A stretch of DNA of 64,000 nt from Aphrocallistes beatrix (taxonomy: Eukaryota > Porifera > Hexactinellida > Sceptrulophora > Aphrocallistidae). Below are positions 35,025 through 47,477 of this stretch, piece by piece. The stretch is taken from assembly GCA_963281255.1 (NCBI GenBank), contig OY725492.1, positions 2,837,696 to 2,901,695 of the forward strand, written 5' to 3'. How positions within the stretch are numbered: the first letter of the stretch is position 1; every line of letters begins with the position of its first letter. A program made the position numbers and the translations under genes. Under the pieces are notes generated by a model. The model saw nothing but the letters and a program-made list of their open reading frames with translations, was not told the DNA's origin and made no database searches.

Positions 35025-35390
35025 GTCATCATTTTTTGATCGACATGTGGGAGTTTTTTGGCAATAATTCCACTAAGTTCTGATCTCAGACGAAAATATC
35101 ATCTCATCATGGAATTATGACGTCATTGTCACCCTTTTTATTATTAGCAATTTCAGTTTTTCGACTATAACTCGGTCATTTTAGGTGATAAAAGGCTGAA
35201 AATTTAATAGAATGTGTATATTAATATATCTCAGATATTATAAAACTTTCGTCAAAATGATGACTCATCACTCTGTTATGAAGTCACCATTACGCATCAA
35301 AAATTGACAAATTTTGTGAATTTTTGATTGATATCGATTATAACAGTAAAACAGATGTATTTAGAGATATTAAGCGAAATGCACTTATTA
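35025..35390 (-). repeat. Family A repeat, copy 2 (diverged, partial)
   Basis: Reverse-orientation core: CCACTAAGTTCTGATCTCAG, GGAATTATGACGTCATTGTC, ATGATGACTCATCACTCTG. Hairpin end absent. Confidence 0.75.
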
Positions 35391-36208
35391 TTAATATTTA
35401 TTATATAGTATTGCTATATTTGCTTTGTAGAATTTTTTCCGTTTCAACCATTATATTTTAAGTTAGGGACTAATTATAATTTATTTACATCTAGTGAGTA
35501 GGTCTAACCCTTATTGGTAAAAGATCAAAGCCAACCGTAATATTCAAATCCTGTAATTCTATTTGTCAGCATATTTGTCACTTTTCTAGGCAATAATAAG
35601 TTCGTTTCTTAAATGTGATCATTTTACTCCTATGAGCTAATATACTTCCATCTTAGACCGCAATCAATTTGAATTAATCTATATTTCTTAGTTTAACACT
35701 TAAACTTTTCTATACATGAAAGGTTTAATGCAAGATATGATTTTGAAATATGTTTATAGTTTCTCTTTTTTTGAAAGAATTTCTATATCAAGAATATTCT
35801 ATTAAATCAGTTTCACAATTCTCTTGATTCAGAATTTTTAAGTGAGTTTTAAATTACTTGTATTATTACATAAATATTATTTATAATCCCAATATATCTC
35901 TTCTGTTTTTGAAACTGTCATCTCACTGGAATAGTGTAGGATAGTTTGCAGTGTCAGAGCGCTTATGATCGATTAACTTACTATGAACGTCTGCTTTCAT
36001 TTTATATATAGCATGTCTTGTTTGGATATTACCTCCTTAGTGAACTACAATTTGTTGAATTATTGTGTATTTATCTTGAAAATATGTTTATAGGTTTCTA
36101 TTCCAAAGTTTCTAATTTACAAAATATTAATTAAACAACCTTACTTCATTCGAGACAGAACTTTCAAGTGAGCTTTAAATAACTTTGTCATTTATTTGAT
36201 GACTTCCA

Positions 36209-36408
36209 NNNNNNNNNNNNNNNNNNNNNNNNNNNNNNNNNNNNNNNNNNNNNNNNNNNNNNNNNNNNNNNNNNNNNNNNNNNNNNNNNNNNNNNNNNNN
36301 NNNNNNNNNNNNNNNNNNNNNNNNNNNNNNNNNNNNNNNNNNNNNNNNNNNNNNNNNNNNNNNNNNNNNNNNNNNNNNNNNNNNNNNNNNNNNNNNNNNN
36401 NNNNNNNN
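36209..36408. other. Assembly gap, 200 N
   Basis: Exactly 200 ambiguous bases, probably a fixed-size scaffold gap. Confidence 0.99.
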
Positions 36409-36511
36409 GCGGAATGACTACTAGCAACATGGTTTTACCATATAGGTCATACTACAGATACACCATATAACTGCTACACATATAATGAATAGTTTTCGAG
36501 ATATCAATATA

Positions 36512-36964
36512 CAAGCGCGCATCGCTTGCTTGCGGTGTGCGGCTGGTGTACACAAAGTGTCCGCCGCAGGCTCCCTTCGGTCGTCTGGGATCACATTGTT
36601 TAATTATAAGGGAGATAACATCTCTACATATGTCTATCTTAGTGTTAAAATCTATATCACTCGAGAAATCACAAAATTTGTCAATTCAAAATGTTTTGAT
36701 GCGTAATGATGACGTTATAACAAAGTGATGAGTCATCATTTTTTAAAGATAGTTGCATCATATGTGAAGTATGTTAGTACACAGATTCTATTAAAATTCC
36801 AGCCTTCTATCTCCTATAATGACTGAGTTATGCTCGAATAACTGTGTTGCTTAACTTTTGAAAATGTGACAATGACGTCATAATTCCATGATGAGTCGAC
36901 ATTTTGCTCTGAGCTCAGAACCTAGTGGAGCCATAGCCAAAAGACTCCGACATGCCAAAAATCA

Positions 36965-37049
<85 letters not shown>

Positions 37050-37070
37050 ATCGAGTTTTAATAGTAAGGA
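36512..37070 (+). repeat. Family A repeat, copy 3 (near full length)
   Basis: Runs from the GC hairpin end (CAAGCGCGCATCGCTTGCTT) through the core to a (TA)n(GA)n tract (36970-37046) and ATTAATCGAGTTTTAATAGT. It lacks the AATTGATTGAAGAA terminus, replaced by the microsatellite. Confidence 0.82.
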
Positions 37071-38300
37071 TACAAACTGGCCTAACTTGGTATAGAGTCA
37101 AAATAGAGTGGACTGCCCAGGTAGTTTAGAAGTCCATGATTCATCATACACGATTCTACTTTGTTGCATGAGTACTGTTACACTCAATGGCACTAAATTG
37201 TGTATATTAGAGAAATGGTTACAATAAATTAATATAGATGTATTTATATGTTAACTAATGTCCTCCACAAGTCTGGTTTTGATTATAACTTGAGCGCTCT
37301 CAAATTTTCGGACCACTAAAACAGTGATGCCAATTAATGAATGAAATTTCAAAAATTTCAAAGCAAAGATGAAATGGTGGCTTCAGAGTATAAGAACATT
37401 CAAATCAAATATCAAGTCGATAATCAGAAGTCAAGGGAAAAAGGCTTTATCTCCAAATACTTACTACTCTTAGTCGTCCATAATTCTTCTTTTAGCGAGA
37501 GTTTAAAATTAATCAATTTTTTGATTTTACATTCTGAAAATGTCCTACTTTGCGCAACAAAGTTGGAATCATTCTGGTTTTGAAATATTCCTACTTAGTG
37601 CTCCACAAAGTATGAGTAGCTATATAGAGATTCTTTTTATATGATCTCAAATTCGTTAGTTACACATTGAAATTTCTCAGTTTTTATCTCTTAACTCGAA
37701 TAATTATTGCTATGATTTCAATTTTTGATGTACCAAGTAAGAATATCATTACTTTGGTGCGGCGCCAAGTAGGAATTCCAACTTGGCACAGGACAGTAAT
37801 ACAATCTACATTATAATATTGTTACATTACTTGGAGTAAATTATACAGATACCATATCTGTAATTCATTTTGTTCGATCAATTCCAAATGGAACTCATCA
37901 CTAGTTAAGCGAGATATCATGTGCGTTTTTTATTAACTCAGTGGGGAATACCCCTGCCAGATCCTAGCCAGCACTAGTGTGTCTCTCGGAAGTATGTTAA
38001 TTGAACATGGGTGTGAAGTTTAGAACAGAAACGTCGCATTGGGAAGGGGGCATCGGCAAAGAAGGATAATGCCACCCCTGGAAATTTTTATTTTTACCCC
38101 TTATATTTAATTTCATTAATATCTTGCACTCATAATTGATCTATGAGAATAAGGTTTGAAGGTCAGATATATGATCCATTCTTCCCATCCTAGGTTTAAT
38201 GCTTCAGAATCTATTAATTCATAGTTCCCAGTGTTTCGTGCCCTATCAGGGTTTAATCAACTACGTTTTGTGGTAAACATTGCATTTATATACGTAATCT
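37071..38300. other. No gene recognised
   Basis: An 80-codon frame at 37341-37583 has no domain. Otherwise AT-rich. Confidence 0.55.
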
Positions 38301-38309
38301 AAATGGGAG

Positions 38310-38400
38310 TACGATAATTCGCAACACGACATTTCACAACACGACAATTCGTAACACCGTACACCGACGATTCGTAACACCGGCAACTCGAACTATCACG
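38310..38400. repeat. Short tandem CGACAATTCGTAACAC repeats
   Basis: About five imperfect units (GATAATTCGCAACACGAC, GACGATTCGTAACACCGG). Confidence 0.7.
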
Positions 38401-38576
38401 ATCAGTCAATTATATTGTATTATTTTTATAATGACTAGATCATGCAAGATTGATCCTAATTTTTTCTTATGAAAACCATACAACATTGATGATAGAAAAC
38501 ACCATTGTAAGAATAATTAACGATAAAGGTATTTTTTAAGCACTTCTCTTATTTCAATAGTGAAATCGTTGTTTCC

Positions 38577-38825
38577 TTGTTATTCAATGTAACAGTCGGG
38601 TGTCATCATCCAAATATATGGAAATTTTTAGCTGCACTAAAGCGGGAACAGGGTCTTGTAGAAGTAAGGCAGGCTAAATATATAGCTGGAGAGAAGGTAC
38701 AAAAGGCGAAGAATGTTCTAGCTAGAGAAAACGCTATAAGGGACCTAATTGGTAGTTACCTTTACCGCACTAGGATAGAATTTTTGAGAGGGATAGCACA
38801 AAACTTTTACATAGGAAATGAATGA
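38577..38825 (+). pseudogene. C-terminal fragment of a FLYWCH-type MULE transposase
   Basis: The frame reads GCHHPNIWKFLAALKREQGL then EVRQAKYIAGEK and LIGSYL, matching the C-terminal segment typical of MULE transposases that carry FLYWCH fingers in invertebrates. The upstream catalytic region is missing. A probable intron acceptor (TGTAACAG) precedes the conserved part at about 38589. It reads as a single leftover exon, with no flanking termini seen. Confidence 0.65.
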
Positions 38826-38929
38826 TGTCAATTATCTTAATCATCATCATCTACTTATATCTTATTCATTACTATATTTAATAATAATTACAATTTATTC
38901 TATTAAAGTAACCGGATCGCAATTCATTA

Positions 38930-39395
38930 TTTCTTTACATCTCTCATCTCTAAACATCTCTAAATACATCTGTCCTACAGTTATAATGATATCGCACGGA
39001 AAATCACCAAATTTGTCAATTTTTCAATTTTTGATGCGTAATGATTACATCATAACAGAGTGATGAGTCATCATTTTTTGATGATAGTAATCATTTGTGA
39101 GATATATTAATATAGAGACTATTAAAATTTCAGCCTTCTATCTCCTATAATGGCTGAGTTATGCTCGAATAACTGTATTGCTTAACTTTTAAAAATGTTA
39201 CAATGACGTCATAATTCCATGATGAGTCAACATTTTCGTCTGAGCTCAGAACTTAGTGGAGCCATAGCCAAAAGACTCCCATATGCAAAAAATCAACTTT
39301 CTGGGCCTGGCAGTTTCTTCAATCAATTCGTTACAGAGATATATATTTATACATATATACACAAACATTAATCGAGTTTTAATAGTAAGGATATA
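38930..39395 (+). repeat. Family A repeat, copy 4 (hairpin end missing)
   Basis: Core elements from ATCTCTAAATACATCTGTCC to CAGTTTCTTCAATCAATTCG, then TA-rich and ATTAATCGAGTTTTAATAGT. One of the CRE palindromes has decayed (GATTACATCATAAC). Confidence 0.8.
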
Positions 39396-39737
39396 TATAT
39401 CTATCAAGGGATTATCTAGGAGCGAGAGACGCTCCTTTAGGCGTATGATTTTAAGCTTTAACGTGCTTAGGAGCGTGAAAATTTAGAATATTACCCAATT
39501 TACCATATATTATAATGATATTTATCGATTTAGGCGTATAAAAATGTATAGGTTTGAGATTAGGAGCGTATCTCTGGAGGGCTGTATAATACCCTGGTTT
39601 GTTTGCGCAGGATTATATTTACATATGACAATAAATAATTATAAAGTGTTGAAAATCTCAAAGATGAGCAATTTTGAATGTATAATTAAATAATTTTTAA
39701 TAAAAGACTATAGTGTTATGTACTATGTATGTATGTA

Positions 39738-40388
39738 CAGGGTGTCAATTAAGTTCTGTTACAAGCTTCATTGGGTATAAAATTTCTTATACTCAAACGA
39801 TCTTAGTTATTATGGTCCTTAGAGATTGTAATTCGAATATTTTCAATGATTTTAAAAGATTTTTCGATTCTATGACTTAGAAATGTGTTTTGTATGGTGA
39901 GTTTTGAGAAAAAAAAATGTGTCCTGGCTCGCAGCGAAAATCGTGAATCAGGGCCCACTGCTTTTCAAGTTATCTTCCCAGAGTCTTCAAATTCTAGAAA
40001 AAATTAGCTCACACATTTTCCTCGAACACTTTAAATTTGTAGAAATATAAGATGTTTAGATCAGTGCATTTTGAAGACCAATTGGATCAGATTTTTCTGT
40101 GATATGAAAAAAAGTGCCATTTTGGGGAATTTTGCAAAATGAACCTAATTTGAACTGCGACTGAATAACTTTTTCTAGTTTCTTTATAACGAATTCAGTG
40201 GATTTATGAAATATTTCTATGGCGGATGAAAGGTCTCTGGTGCTAAATCGTCATGGGACATCGATTATGAAGACATTTTTTACAGAAGCAGTGGGCCCTG
40301 ATTCGCGATTTTCGATAATAACTAAGATCGTTTGAGTATAAGAAATTTTATACCTAATGAAGCTTGTCAGAACTTAATTGACACCCTG
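39738..40388. mobile_element. Tc1/mariner-type MITE, 651 bp
   Basis: Ends CAGGGTGTCAATTAAGTTCT and inverse (CTTAATTGACACCCTG), flanked by TA on both sides within a TGTA microsatellite. The interior matches the middle of the hAT element at 19526-20610. Confidence 0.88.
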
Positions 40389-40446
40389 TATGTATGTATG
40401 TATGTATGTATGTATGTATGTATGTATGTATGTATGTATGTATGTA
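40389..40446. repeat. (TATG)n microsatellite
   Basis: About 14 tetranucleotide units between two mariner MITEs; a shorter run continues at 40915-40970. Confidence 0.95.
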
Positions 40447-40914
40447 CACTAACCGGATAAAAGTATTTGTACACTATATTCTTCCCCATACAAATAGTAC
40501 TAAATTGGCTTTTTTCATGAAGGGAAAAGTATTCAAACTCTAAGAGCTATTAAGAGCTGATTTAAGATTCGAAATTTTCACATTCGAATTAGTAATAGTT
40601 GAAGATTTCTAACAAATGTCTCAACCCAATGAGTAAAATTATCAACCTGTAGCACAAGGGGTAGTACATCACTATCATGTATCGTGATAAAAAGGGACAT
40701 ATGTAGCACAAGGTGGCAGTGATTGATAATTTGAATTAGTAATTGATTAGAAATATCCTACAATAACTATTTCGAATGCGAAGATTTCGAATTTGAAACC
40801 CGATTAGTTGTATCACTTACCGGTTCGGAGTTTTAATCTTCATGAATAGACCCACATTTAGTATTAAATGCAAGTAAGATAATGAAGTGTGCAAATACTT
40901 TTGTCCGGGTAGTG
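40447..40914. mobile_element. Family C Tc1/mariner MITE, copy 3, 468 bp
   Basis: Ends CACTAACCGGATAAAAGTAT and inverse (CAAATACTTTTGTCCGGGTA), flanked by TA. The cleanest copy of the family. Confidence 0.9.
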
Positions 40915-41312
40915 TATGTATGTATGTATATAGGTATGTATGTATGTATATAATATGTATGTTTGTCTTTACAGCATTTTATGAATGTGTCTAGGATCGC
41001 GATCGTGATCGATCGCGCAATCCTCTTGTTCCTTACAATGTATTAGTTGAACTAAAGCCTCACCAATTCTACTCAATTGAGCATTCGCCTCATCTATAGC
41101 CACAATGGGAGTTTTGAATTTCTCCCAGTACCTTGCTAACATATTCTGTGTTCTTTTTTTATTCCAAAACTTTGATAGTTTCTTTTATTATAGTATTACA
41201 TAATTTTTCGGATGAACCTTTTTAATAGCTCAAAAATTCTAAAGCTAAAGGCGCGGAGAGAGACAAGTCTTACAAGTCAAATGTAGTCCTTGCATGTCAA
41301 TTTTAGTATCAC

Positions 41313-42645
41313 AAGCGCGCTTCGCTTGCATGAGCTGCGCGGCTTGCGGACACTTTGTGTACGCAGAGTCGCCCTGCGGACGCCTGGAGTTACTCAATCT
41401 AGCGTATTGTGGCAATTTGTTTACTTCATATAAATATTGTAAACAAAACTTAACAAATAATTTCTCATATAGACCCAAAAATATAACATTCTAAATTTAC
41501 ACCCCTGAAAACCCTATGTCAAACGTTGGAAGCTAGTCTCTAGCCTATTTTTGTCATTTGTTTACTTTATGTATCCAATGTAAACAAAAGTCTTGTTTTC
41601 ATACAGATCTGAAAATACGATATTCGAAGTTTACACTCCTAAAAACCCCATGTTAACCGTTGGAAGCTAGTCTCTAACATATTTTTTTAAAATTCGTCAA
41701 ATGGTGTGAAAATATGTACATAACCTTTTTTATTGCTATACACTATAATACATTTAAGATATCAAACATAAGTTGTGGCTTTAAAGTATTAATAACAATG
41801 AAAATCTATTGTAGTGTCGTACAATGATTTCTATTGTGAGAGTGAAGTCATAGACAGTAAAACCTCCAATTAGGGACCACTTTGGGACTGCTGAAAAGTG
41901 TTCCTAATATGGAGGTGTTCCTTGATAAGAGATCTGCATTTTAGGGGCCTGTCATAAATTTTATGTGAATGAATGTTTGTTTGGACACGTTTAATGAATC
42001 TGTATTATTAAATGTAATAAGTTATCCAATTGATTAAACTTTGAAAAAGTCTGAGAAATTTCTGAGACCTGTGGCAACGCTCGCTTTTCTACAATATGTT
42101 CATAAACAACACTCTCAGTACTGATGATTGACCCTAGGACACTAGGATTGTGGTAGTATTTGTATGCTTACCAAACAATGGGAAATGGCTCCCTTTTCAT
42201 AATAAACAACTGGTCATTTCAATAATCAGTCATGTAAAGAACAAAACAAACATCGATCACACTGATCCCCAGAAATTATGATAAACACTTATGTTCCTTA
42301 ATGGGAGGTCCATATGAATGGCTAAGTGACATTTGGGACACAAAAGAGTGTTCCCTGTTCACTATATGGAGGTGTTCCTTAATGGGAGGTAGGTATCAAT
42401 GTTAAAGGATAGGAGAAAATCGGGACTTAAAAAAGGTGTCCCCTAAGCGGAGGTGTTGGTGTTCCCTAATGGAGGTTTTACTGTACAAGTATACTGTATA
42501 GAAAAGGTGCGAAAAATGGTTTTCTATTTTTTTGGCAGAGATGTGAAAATTTCGCTTAGATCTTAGAACATAATCGTAGTCATATCATTTGACACCTACA
42601 TGCCAATTTTCATATCTCTACGACTTGCCAATTCTTCAATCAATA
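41313..42645. repeat. Family B repeat, copy 2 (interrupted by a Tigger-type MITE)
   Basis: GC hairpin end GCGCGCTTCGCTTGCATGAG at 41314, tandem units at 41400-41690, and the other end CGACTTGCCAATTCTTCAATC near 42640. It lacks the mariner MITE of copy 1 but has its own insertion at 41855-42483. Confidence 0.72.
41855..42483. mobile_element. Tigger/pogo-type MITE, 629 bp
   Basis: Ends CAGTAAAACCTCCAATTAGG and inverse (GGAGGTTTTACTG), with internal GGAGGTGTTCC words. TA follows on the right; on the left TA is two bases away. Confidence 0.82.
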
Positions 42646-43367
42646 TAAGATTAATCAAGCAGCATTCTAGCGTCACGTGTGATATATTTTCCAATAATAT
42701 TGGTTATATAACGTAGATTAAACTCAATTATTAACTCGCAAGTTTTAAAATATCTACCTTCGATACCTGATGCTACTTGTCCATAGTCACGAACATTAAT
42801 ATGATGGCTATTAGTGACATTTTACTACATGAGAACAAGTATTTGTGTTGAAAGTTTCAAAAATGAATAATTCGGTTGTGTAATTTACTAATTTGAAAAT
42901 CAAAAATAGAATTTTTTTATATAGTATGAGTACATATTCCTTTATGAATAGATCCACTTTAATACGTACTAGTATTTGTACGGAGTATTTCGTGGTGGTC
43001 AAATACTTTTGTCTGTGTAGAGTATATGATTGCCTTAATTATCATTATAGTTTAATTGGCCCAGTTAATGTAGGTCAAAATATTTTTGAATTTCAAAAAC
43101 CAACATTTCAAACGGTTAAATTTCTCTCATGATATGTGTTTTTTTCTTTCTTATCGTATCATTTCTTTCTTATCGTATCATCCTGGTAAGAGTGGCTTTT
43201 TAAAACTGGAGTTCAGATAGGTGACTTTCTACTGTCATGAGAATGATTTATGTTTACCTGCGTATAATTAATGTAATGTGAGTGAGTAACACTATTTTAC
43301 TTAATTAATAAACCCCCTGGTTGCTGGGATTTTTCTATCCTTACTATCAAAACTCGATTAATGTTTG
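42646..43367. other. No gene seen
   Basis: A mariner-like word CAAATACTTTTGTCTGTGTA near 43000 may mark an eroded family C copy. A half copy of the family A flank (CTTACTATCAAAACTCGATT) lies at 43340. Confidence 0.5.
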
Positions 43368-44143
43368 CAGTGGCGGATCCAGGATTTGTCAAAGGGGGGG
43401 GCAATGAGCGAACGTAGTGAGTGATTGTATATATAATATAGGGAGGTCTATGGGTAAACCCCCCAGAAAACAATTTCAATCCTAAACACCCAAACATCCA
43501 TCTACTGCTATTTTTATCACATCGGTAACAACAATGTTACCTCTAATATAACAAATGTGTGTATCAAAATAAGTTTAATTGAATCAATCAGTAATCCATA
43601 AAGGATGGGAATGTTTCTAGTTCATTTCCTGGGACTAACTAGTAATGAAAGGTTCTAATATGCTAAGTAATTAATCAACGTAAATTGACTACCTAAATAT
43701 GGATTTAGAGAATGGAGAATGGAGTATCAAATAAACTCTTTTGGTGGCGTTTCATTTCGAATAAGCTAATATACAAAGGCTAGCTAATGGGGAACATATT
43801 AAAGAAATGTCATTTTATACGATAGTGTCAAAGTGATTATTTATAAGTATTATATTTGGCTCCGCATAAAAGTGACTCATTTGTACCAGATTTAGGGAGC
43901 AATTTAGCAACCAGAGAATAAATTAATTATCAGTCTCCTCAATTAAGAGACTTAGAGTATACTAGGTACCACATTACGATAGCCAATCGTGTATAGGAAT
44001 ACACAGTATATGTATAGTGTATACTGCACTATTCACTACAGTATACATAAACAAACCAATAATTTCTAAGATTTTTCGAACACCTATTCCTAGAAAAGGG
44101 GGGGGGCAATTGCCCCCATTGCCCCCATCTAGATCCGCCACTG
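43368..44143. mobile_element. hAT-type MITE, 776 bp
   Basis: Ends CAGTGGCGGATCCAGGATTT and inverse (AGATCCGCCACTG) with GGGGGGGGCAAT runs inside each end. Flanks AATGTTTG and AGTTTGTA share only part of an 8-bp duplication. No coding region. Confidence 0.8.
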
Positions 44144-44196
44144 AGTTTGTATATATCCTTACAATTAAAACTCAATTAATCTAGTATATATATATA

Positions 44197-44367
44197 CAGT
44201 CGACTCCGCTTAATAGGGCCACTGTTTAATCGGGCCACTTTTGGCAGGATCGGAATAGCTCTCACACATAGAAGCTAATACAAAATATTTTCGGTTAATA
44301 GGGTCCTCCGCTTAATCGGGGCAAAATGTCCTCTGACCGATGTGGCCCTATTAAGCGGAGTCGACTG
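44197..44367. mobile_element. Tigger/pogo-type MITE (copy 2), 171 bp
   Basis: CAGTCGACTCCGCTTAATAG ends with TA flanks. An internal CCGCTTAATCGGGTCA unit present in copy 1 is missing. Confidence 0.88.
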
Positions 44368-44373
44368 TATATA

Positions 44374-45328
44374 TGTTATTGGCAATATGAGAATTGGTCA
44401 TTTTGCATAATGCCTAGGCAATATGCATAATGCTATTTTCTGAGTCAATATGCATAATGTTCAGACAATATGCATAATGCTATTTTCTGAGTCAATATGC
44501 ATAATGTCCAGACAATATGCATAATGCTTCTTTCATTGGACAATATACATAATGTCATGCTATACCGCCATGTTCTGTAAATAATGGAAATGAAGAAGAA
44601 GGCTTTGGTTCAGCTGTTGTATGCAGACTGTGTCACCAAAAAAATCTTATTACACATCAGCGAGATGGAGCAAAAAGAAAACAAGGACAGCAGGCTGATA
44701 AAATGTTCGAGCAATCTACAAAAAGATTCAAACAAGCAAACATTGGAGACACAGTAATGGTACCTTTACCCGACGTAGATCGAGGTAAAGGTGACTTTCG
44801 GAATATTAAAGCAGCTGTTGGGCAGTTGAACCATAATGGTACCTACAAGCTAGGTACAAAATATGGCCTCTTGAATGAGTTAAGCATACACATAGGCCAA
44901 ATAGCTGAGCATCATCGAAGAATGACTAGACAAAACACATTAGGAGTGTATCCCAAATTATTTATAATTAGTGATTTTACGTATATTATTCGTATCATTA
45001 ATTGATCAAACATCATTTTATATGTCTTAATTTTACGAAAGTGTTTAGTAAAAATAATGCTGACAACAAGAAAATTTGTATAATGCGTATGGAAAATTGT
45101 ATTTCGTATATTGTCTAATGAGAGAAGCATTATGCATATTGTCTGGACATTATGCATATTGACTCAGAAAATAGCATTATGCATATTGTCTGGACATTAT
45201 GCATATTGACTCAGAAAATAGCATTATGCATATTGTCTGGACATTATGCATATTGACTCAGAAAATAGCATTATGCATATTGCCTAGGCATTATGCAAAA
45301 TGACCAATTTCTCAAATTGCCCATAACA
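44374..45328 (+). mobile_element. Non-autonomous Ginger element, 955 bp
   Basis: Ends TGTTATTGGCAATATGAGAA and inverse; TATA duplication at 44370-44373 and 45329-45332. The termini consist of tandem units of about 27 bp (AATATGCATAATGCTATTTT, CTGAGTC). It keeps a piece of transposase coding sequence. Confidence 0.87.
44582..45000 (+). pseudogene. Ginger/KRBA2-like integrase C-terminal remnant
   Basis: A frame without a proper start: a C-x2-C pair (CRLCHQKN), a basic segment (RDGAKRKQGQQADKM), then ANIGDTVMVPLPDVDRGKGD. The last block is the GD-V-P-VDRG module found at the C-terminus of Ginger and KRBA2-like integrases; the complete Ginger1 at 48969 has the equivalent module (IGENVLLPIPQVDKRS). 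The catalytic core is absent, so it is a leftover of an internal deletion. Confidence 0.7.
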
Positions 45329-45332
45329 TATA

Positions 45333-45863
45333 TATCCTTACTATTAAAACACGATTAATATATATAACCGCGCTTCGCTTGCTTGCGCTGCGCGGCTGGC
45401 GGACACTTTATGTCCGCCGGAGGCTCCCTTCGGTCGCCTGGGGTCACATTGGTTAATTATAATGGAGATAACATCTCTAAATACGTCTGTCCTACTGTTC
45501 TAATCTATATCGACGAGAAATCACTGAAATTATCAATTTTTAAAAATGTGATGAATAATGATGACGTCATAACAAAGTGATGAGTCATTATTTTTTGATG
45601 ATAGTTGCAACATATGTGAGATATGTTAGTATACAGATTCAATTAAAATTTCAGCCTCCTATCTCCTATAATGGCTGAGTTATGTTCGAATAACTGTGTT
45701 GCTTAACTTTAAAAAAATGTGACAATGACGTCATAATTCCATGATGAGTCGACATTTTGCTCTGAGCTCAGAACTTACTGGAGCCATAGCCAAAATACTC
45801 CCACATGCCTAAAATCAGCTTTCTCCGCCCGGCAGTTTCTTCAATCAATTCGTTACAGATATA
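45333..45863 (+). repeat. Family A repeat, copy 5
   Basis: Flank CCTTACTATTAAAACACGAT, hairpin end CGCGCTTCGCTTGCTTGCGC, full core with both TGACGTCA sites, and CAGTTTCTTCAATCAATTCG before the Tc1 insertion. The distal flank resumes at 47402-47455. Confidence 0.85.
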
Positions 45864-45865
45864 TA

Positions 45866-47207
45866 CAGTCTGTTACATAATTATTTAGAATTGGAATTTT
45901 TAGTGCGAGTCAATATAATCTCAATATTTTTGGGCTAAAATGATTATTTTGAAAAGTAAACTAGTGTTCGTTAATACTTTATCGGATATCCATTGTTATC
46001 TATTGCCATTTGACATCTCGTCATGGATTCCCAGTAAGGACGCAAAAATCCCGGCTCAATTCGGTTCCAAGTTTCTTCTAATTTTTGTTTCAACTCTGGG
46101 ATTGTCCTGGGACCTAGTTTAATGAGCTCCTGTTTTACCCATCCGAACAGATTTTCTATAAGGTTAAGGTCTGGACTTTGGGAAGGCCAAGGAATCTGAT
46201 TTGGCACATGTTGGGTGAGCCAAGCTTTGACTTTACGAGAGGTATGTTTAGGATCATTATCCATGACCAATCGCCACTGATCTTCATGATATACATGTGC
46301 CTGAGTAAGTAAATGACCCTCCATTATTTGTAAGAACATGTCACTGTTCATATTCTCAGTGAATATGCATAATGGGAAGGTGCCCATGGAAGAAAATCCT
46401 GCCCAAACATGAATCTTCGGTACATGTTTGGTGGTTGGAGCAAATCTTTTTTTGTCCGATTTTGTCCACATCATTATTCTGCCTCTCGATAGCCAGATTG
46501 ACATCTCATCAAGGAATATTGTTTGTGCCCATTGTTTTTTAGGATATTTATACTTCTTAGCCCATGAAATCCTGTAGATTCGATTTTTTCCGCTGAGCAT
46601 AGGAGTTTTAACAGGATAACGCTTAGTGTAGGACTGATCTTTTAAAACTCGCCGTACTGTCTGGTAAGATGCCTTATGAGGGACACGACTCGCAAGTGTT
46701 CGCAAAGATAGATATGGTTTACATCGTACCTGGTGTATAACAGAATGTTTGATTGCCGATCGTAGAGTATTGGGTCTTCCTGCTCCTTTTTGGTGGGATA
46801 GCGGTATGCCAGTTCCAAGCGGCCTTTTATGTTGTAAACGGTAGCGAGAGAAATTCCGATATTTTTGGAAATTTCTTTGGGAGAGAGTTGACCAGATTGT
46901 AATAATGTCTTCACAACTTCCCGTCTTTCACGTTGATTCATTATATTAACTACCAATCGAAAAAAAGGGGAAATATATCAATTAAAGTAAAAGAACCCTA
47001 AATAATTCAAATAAATACGTCATACCTAGAGATCAAAATATGTTAATTGCAGAAAAAGAATTAAACAATGATGATATTTTTAAATTTTGATCTAAACATG
47101 TCTAACTTTTAAATCAATCAATCAGAATCAAGACATTTCCTGTATAATTAGAAAAATAGGGGTTTATAATAATAGAGTACTATTCTAAATAAATATGTAA
47201 CAGACTG
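45866..47207 (-). mobile_element. Tc1/mariner transposon, 1342 bp
   Basis: Ends CAGTCTGTTACATAATTATT and inverse, TA duplications at 45864-45865 and 47208-47209. It encodes a DD34E transposase on the minus strand, broken by a frameshift. Inserted in a family A repeat. Confidence 0.92.
45971..46956 (-). pseudogene. Tc1-type DD34E transposase, frameshifted
   Basis: Minus strand. N-terminal helix-turn-helix frame 46956-46642 (SGQLSPKEISKNIGISLATV) binds the termini in this family. A frameshift between about 46705 and 46760 leads to the catalytic frame: IFLDEMSIWL (first Asp), VMDNDPKHTSRKVKAWL (second Asp) and PSQSPDLNLIENLF (Glu), with 34 residues between second Asp and Glu. The C-terminus ends normally (DNNGYPIKY). 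With one frame break it is probably a recently inactivated copy. ATG at 46938 (MNQRERREVVKTL) is a more natural start than the listed upstream codons. Confidence 0.9.
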
Positions 47208-47213
47208 TATATA

Positions 47214-47401
47214 CAGTCGACTCCGCTTAATAGAGCCACTGTTTAATCGGGTCAACCGCTTAATAGGGCCACTTTTGGCAGGACCGGAAAAGCTATCACA
47301 CATAGAAGCTAATACAAAATATTTTCGGTTAATAGGGTTCTCCGCTTAATCGGGTCAAAATGTCCTCTAACCGATGTGACCCTATTAAGCGGAGTCAACT
47401 A
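47214..47401. mobile_element. Tigger/pogo-type MITE (copy 3)
   Basis: Starts CAGTCGACTCCGCTTAATAG five bases after the Tc1 element; right end slightly decayed (GGAGTCAACT). Confidence 0.85.
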
Positions 47402-47477
47402 TATATATATATACATACACACATACACATTAATCGAGTTTTAATAGTAAGGATATATATATCTATATATATATCTG

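Noticed and set aside
36188-36430. Open frames across the N run
   Set aside because: They consist of unknown residues from the assembly gap.
40389-40446. Regular repeat that could be mistaken for a CRISPR-like array
   Set aside because: It is a simple TATG microsatellite with no spacers.
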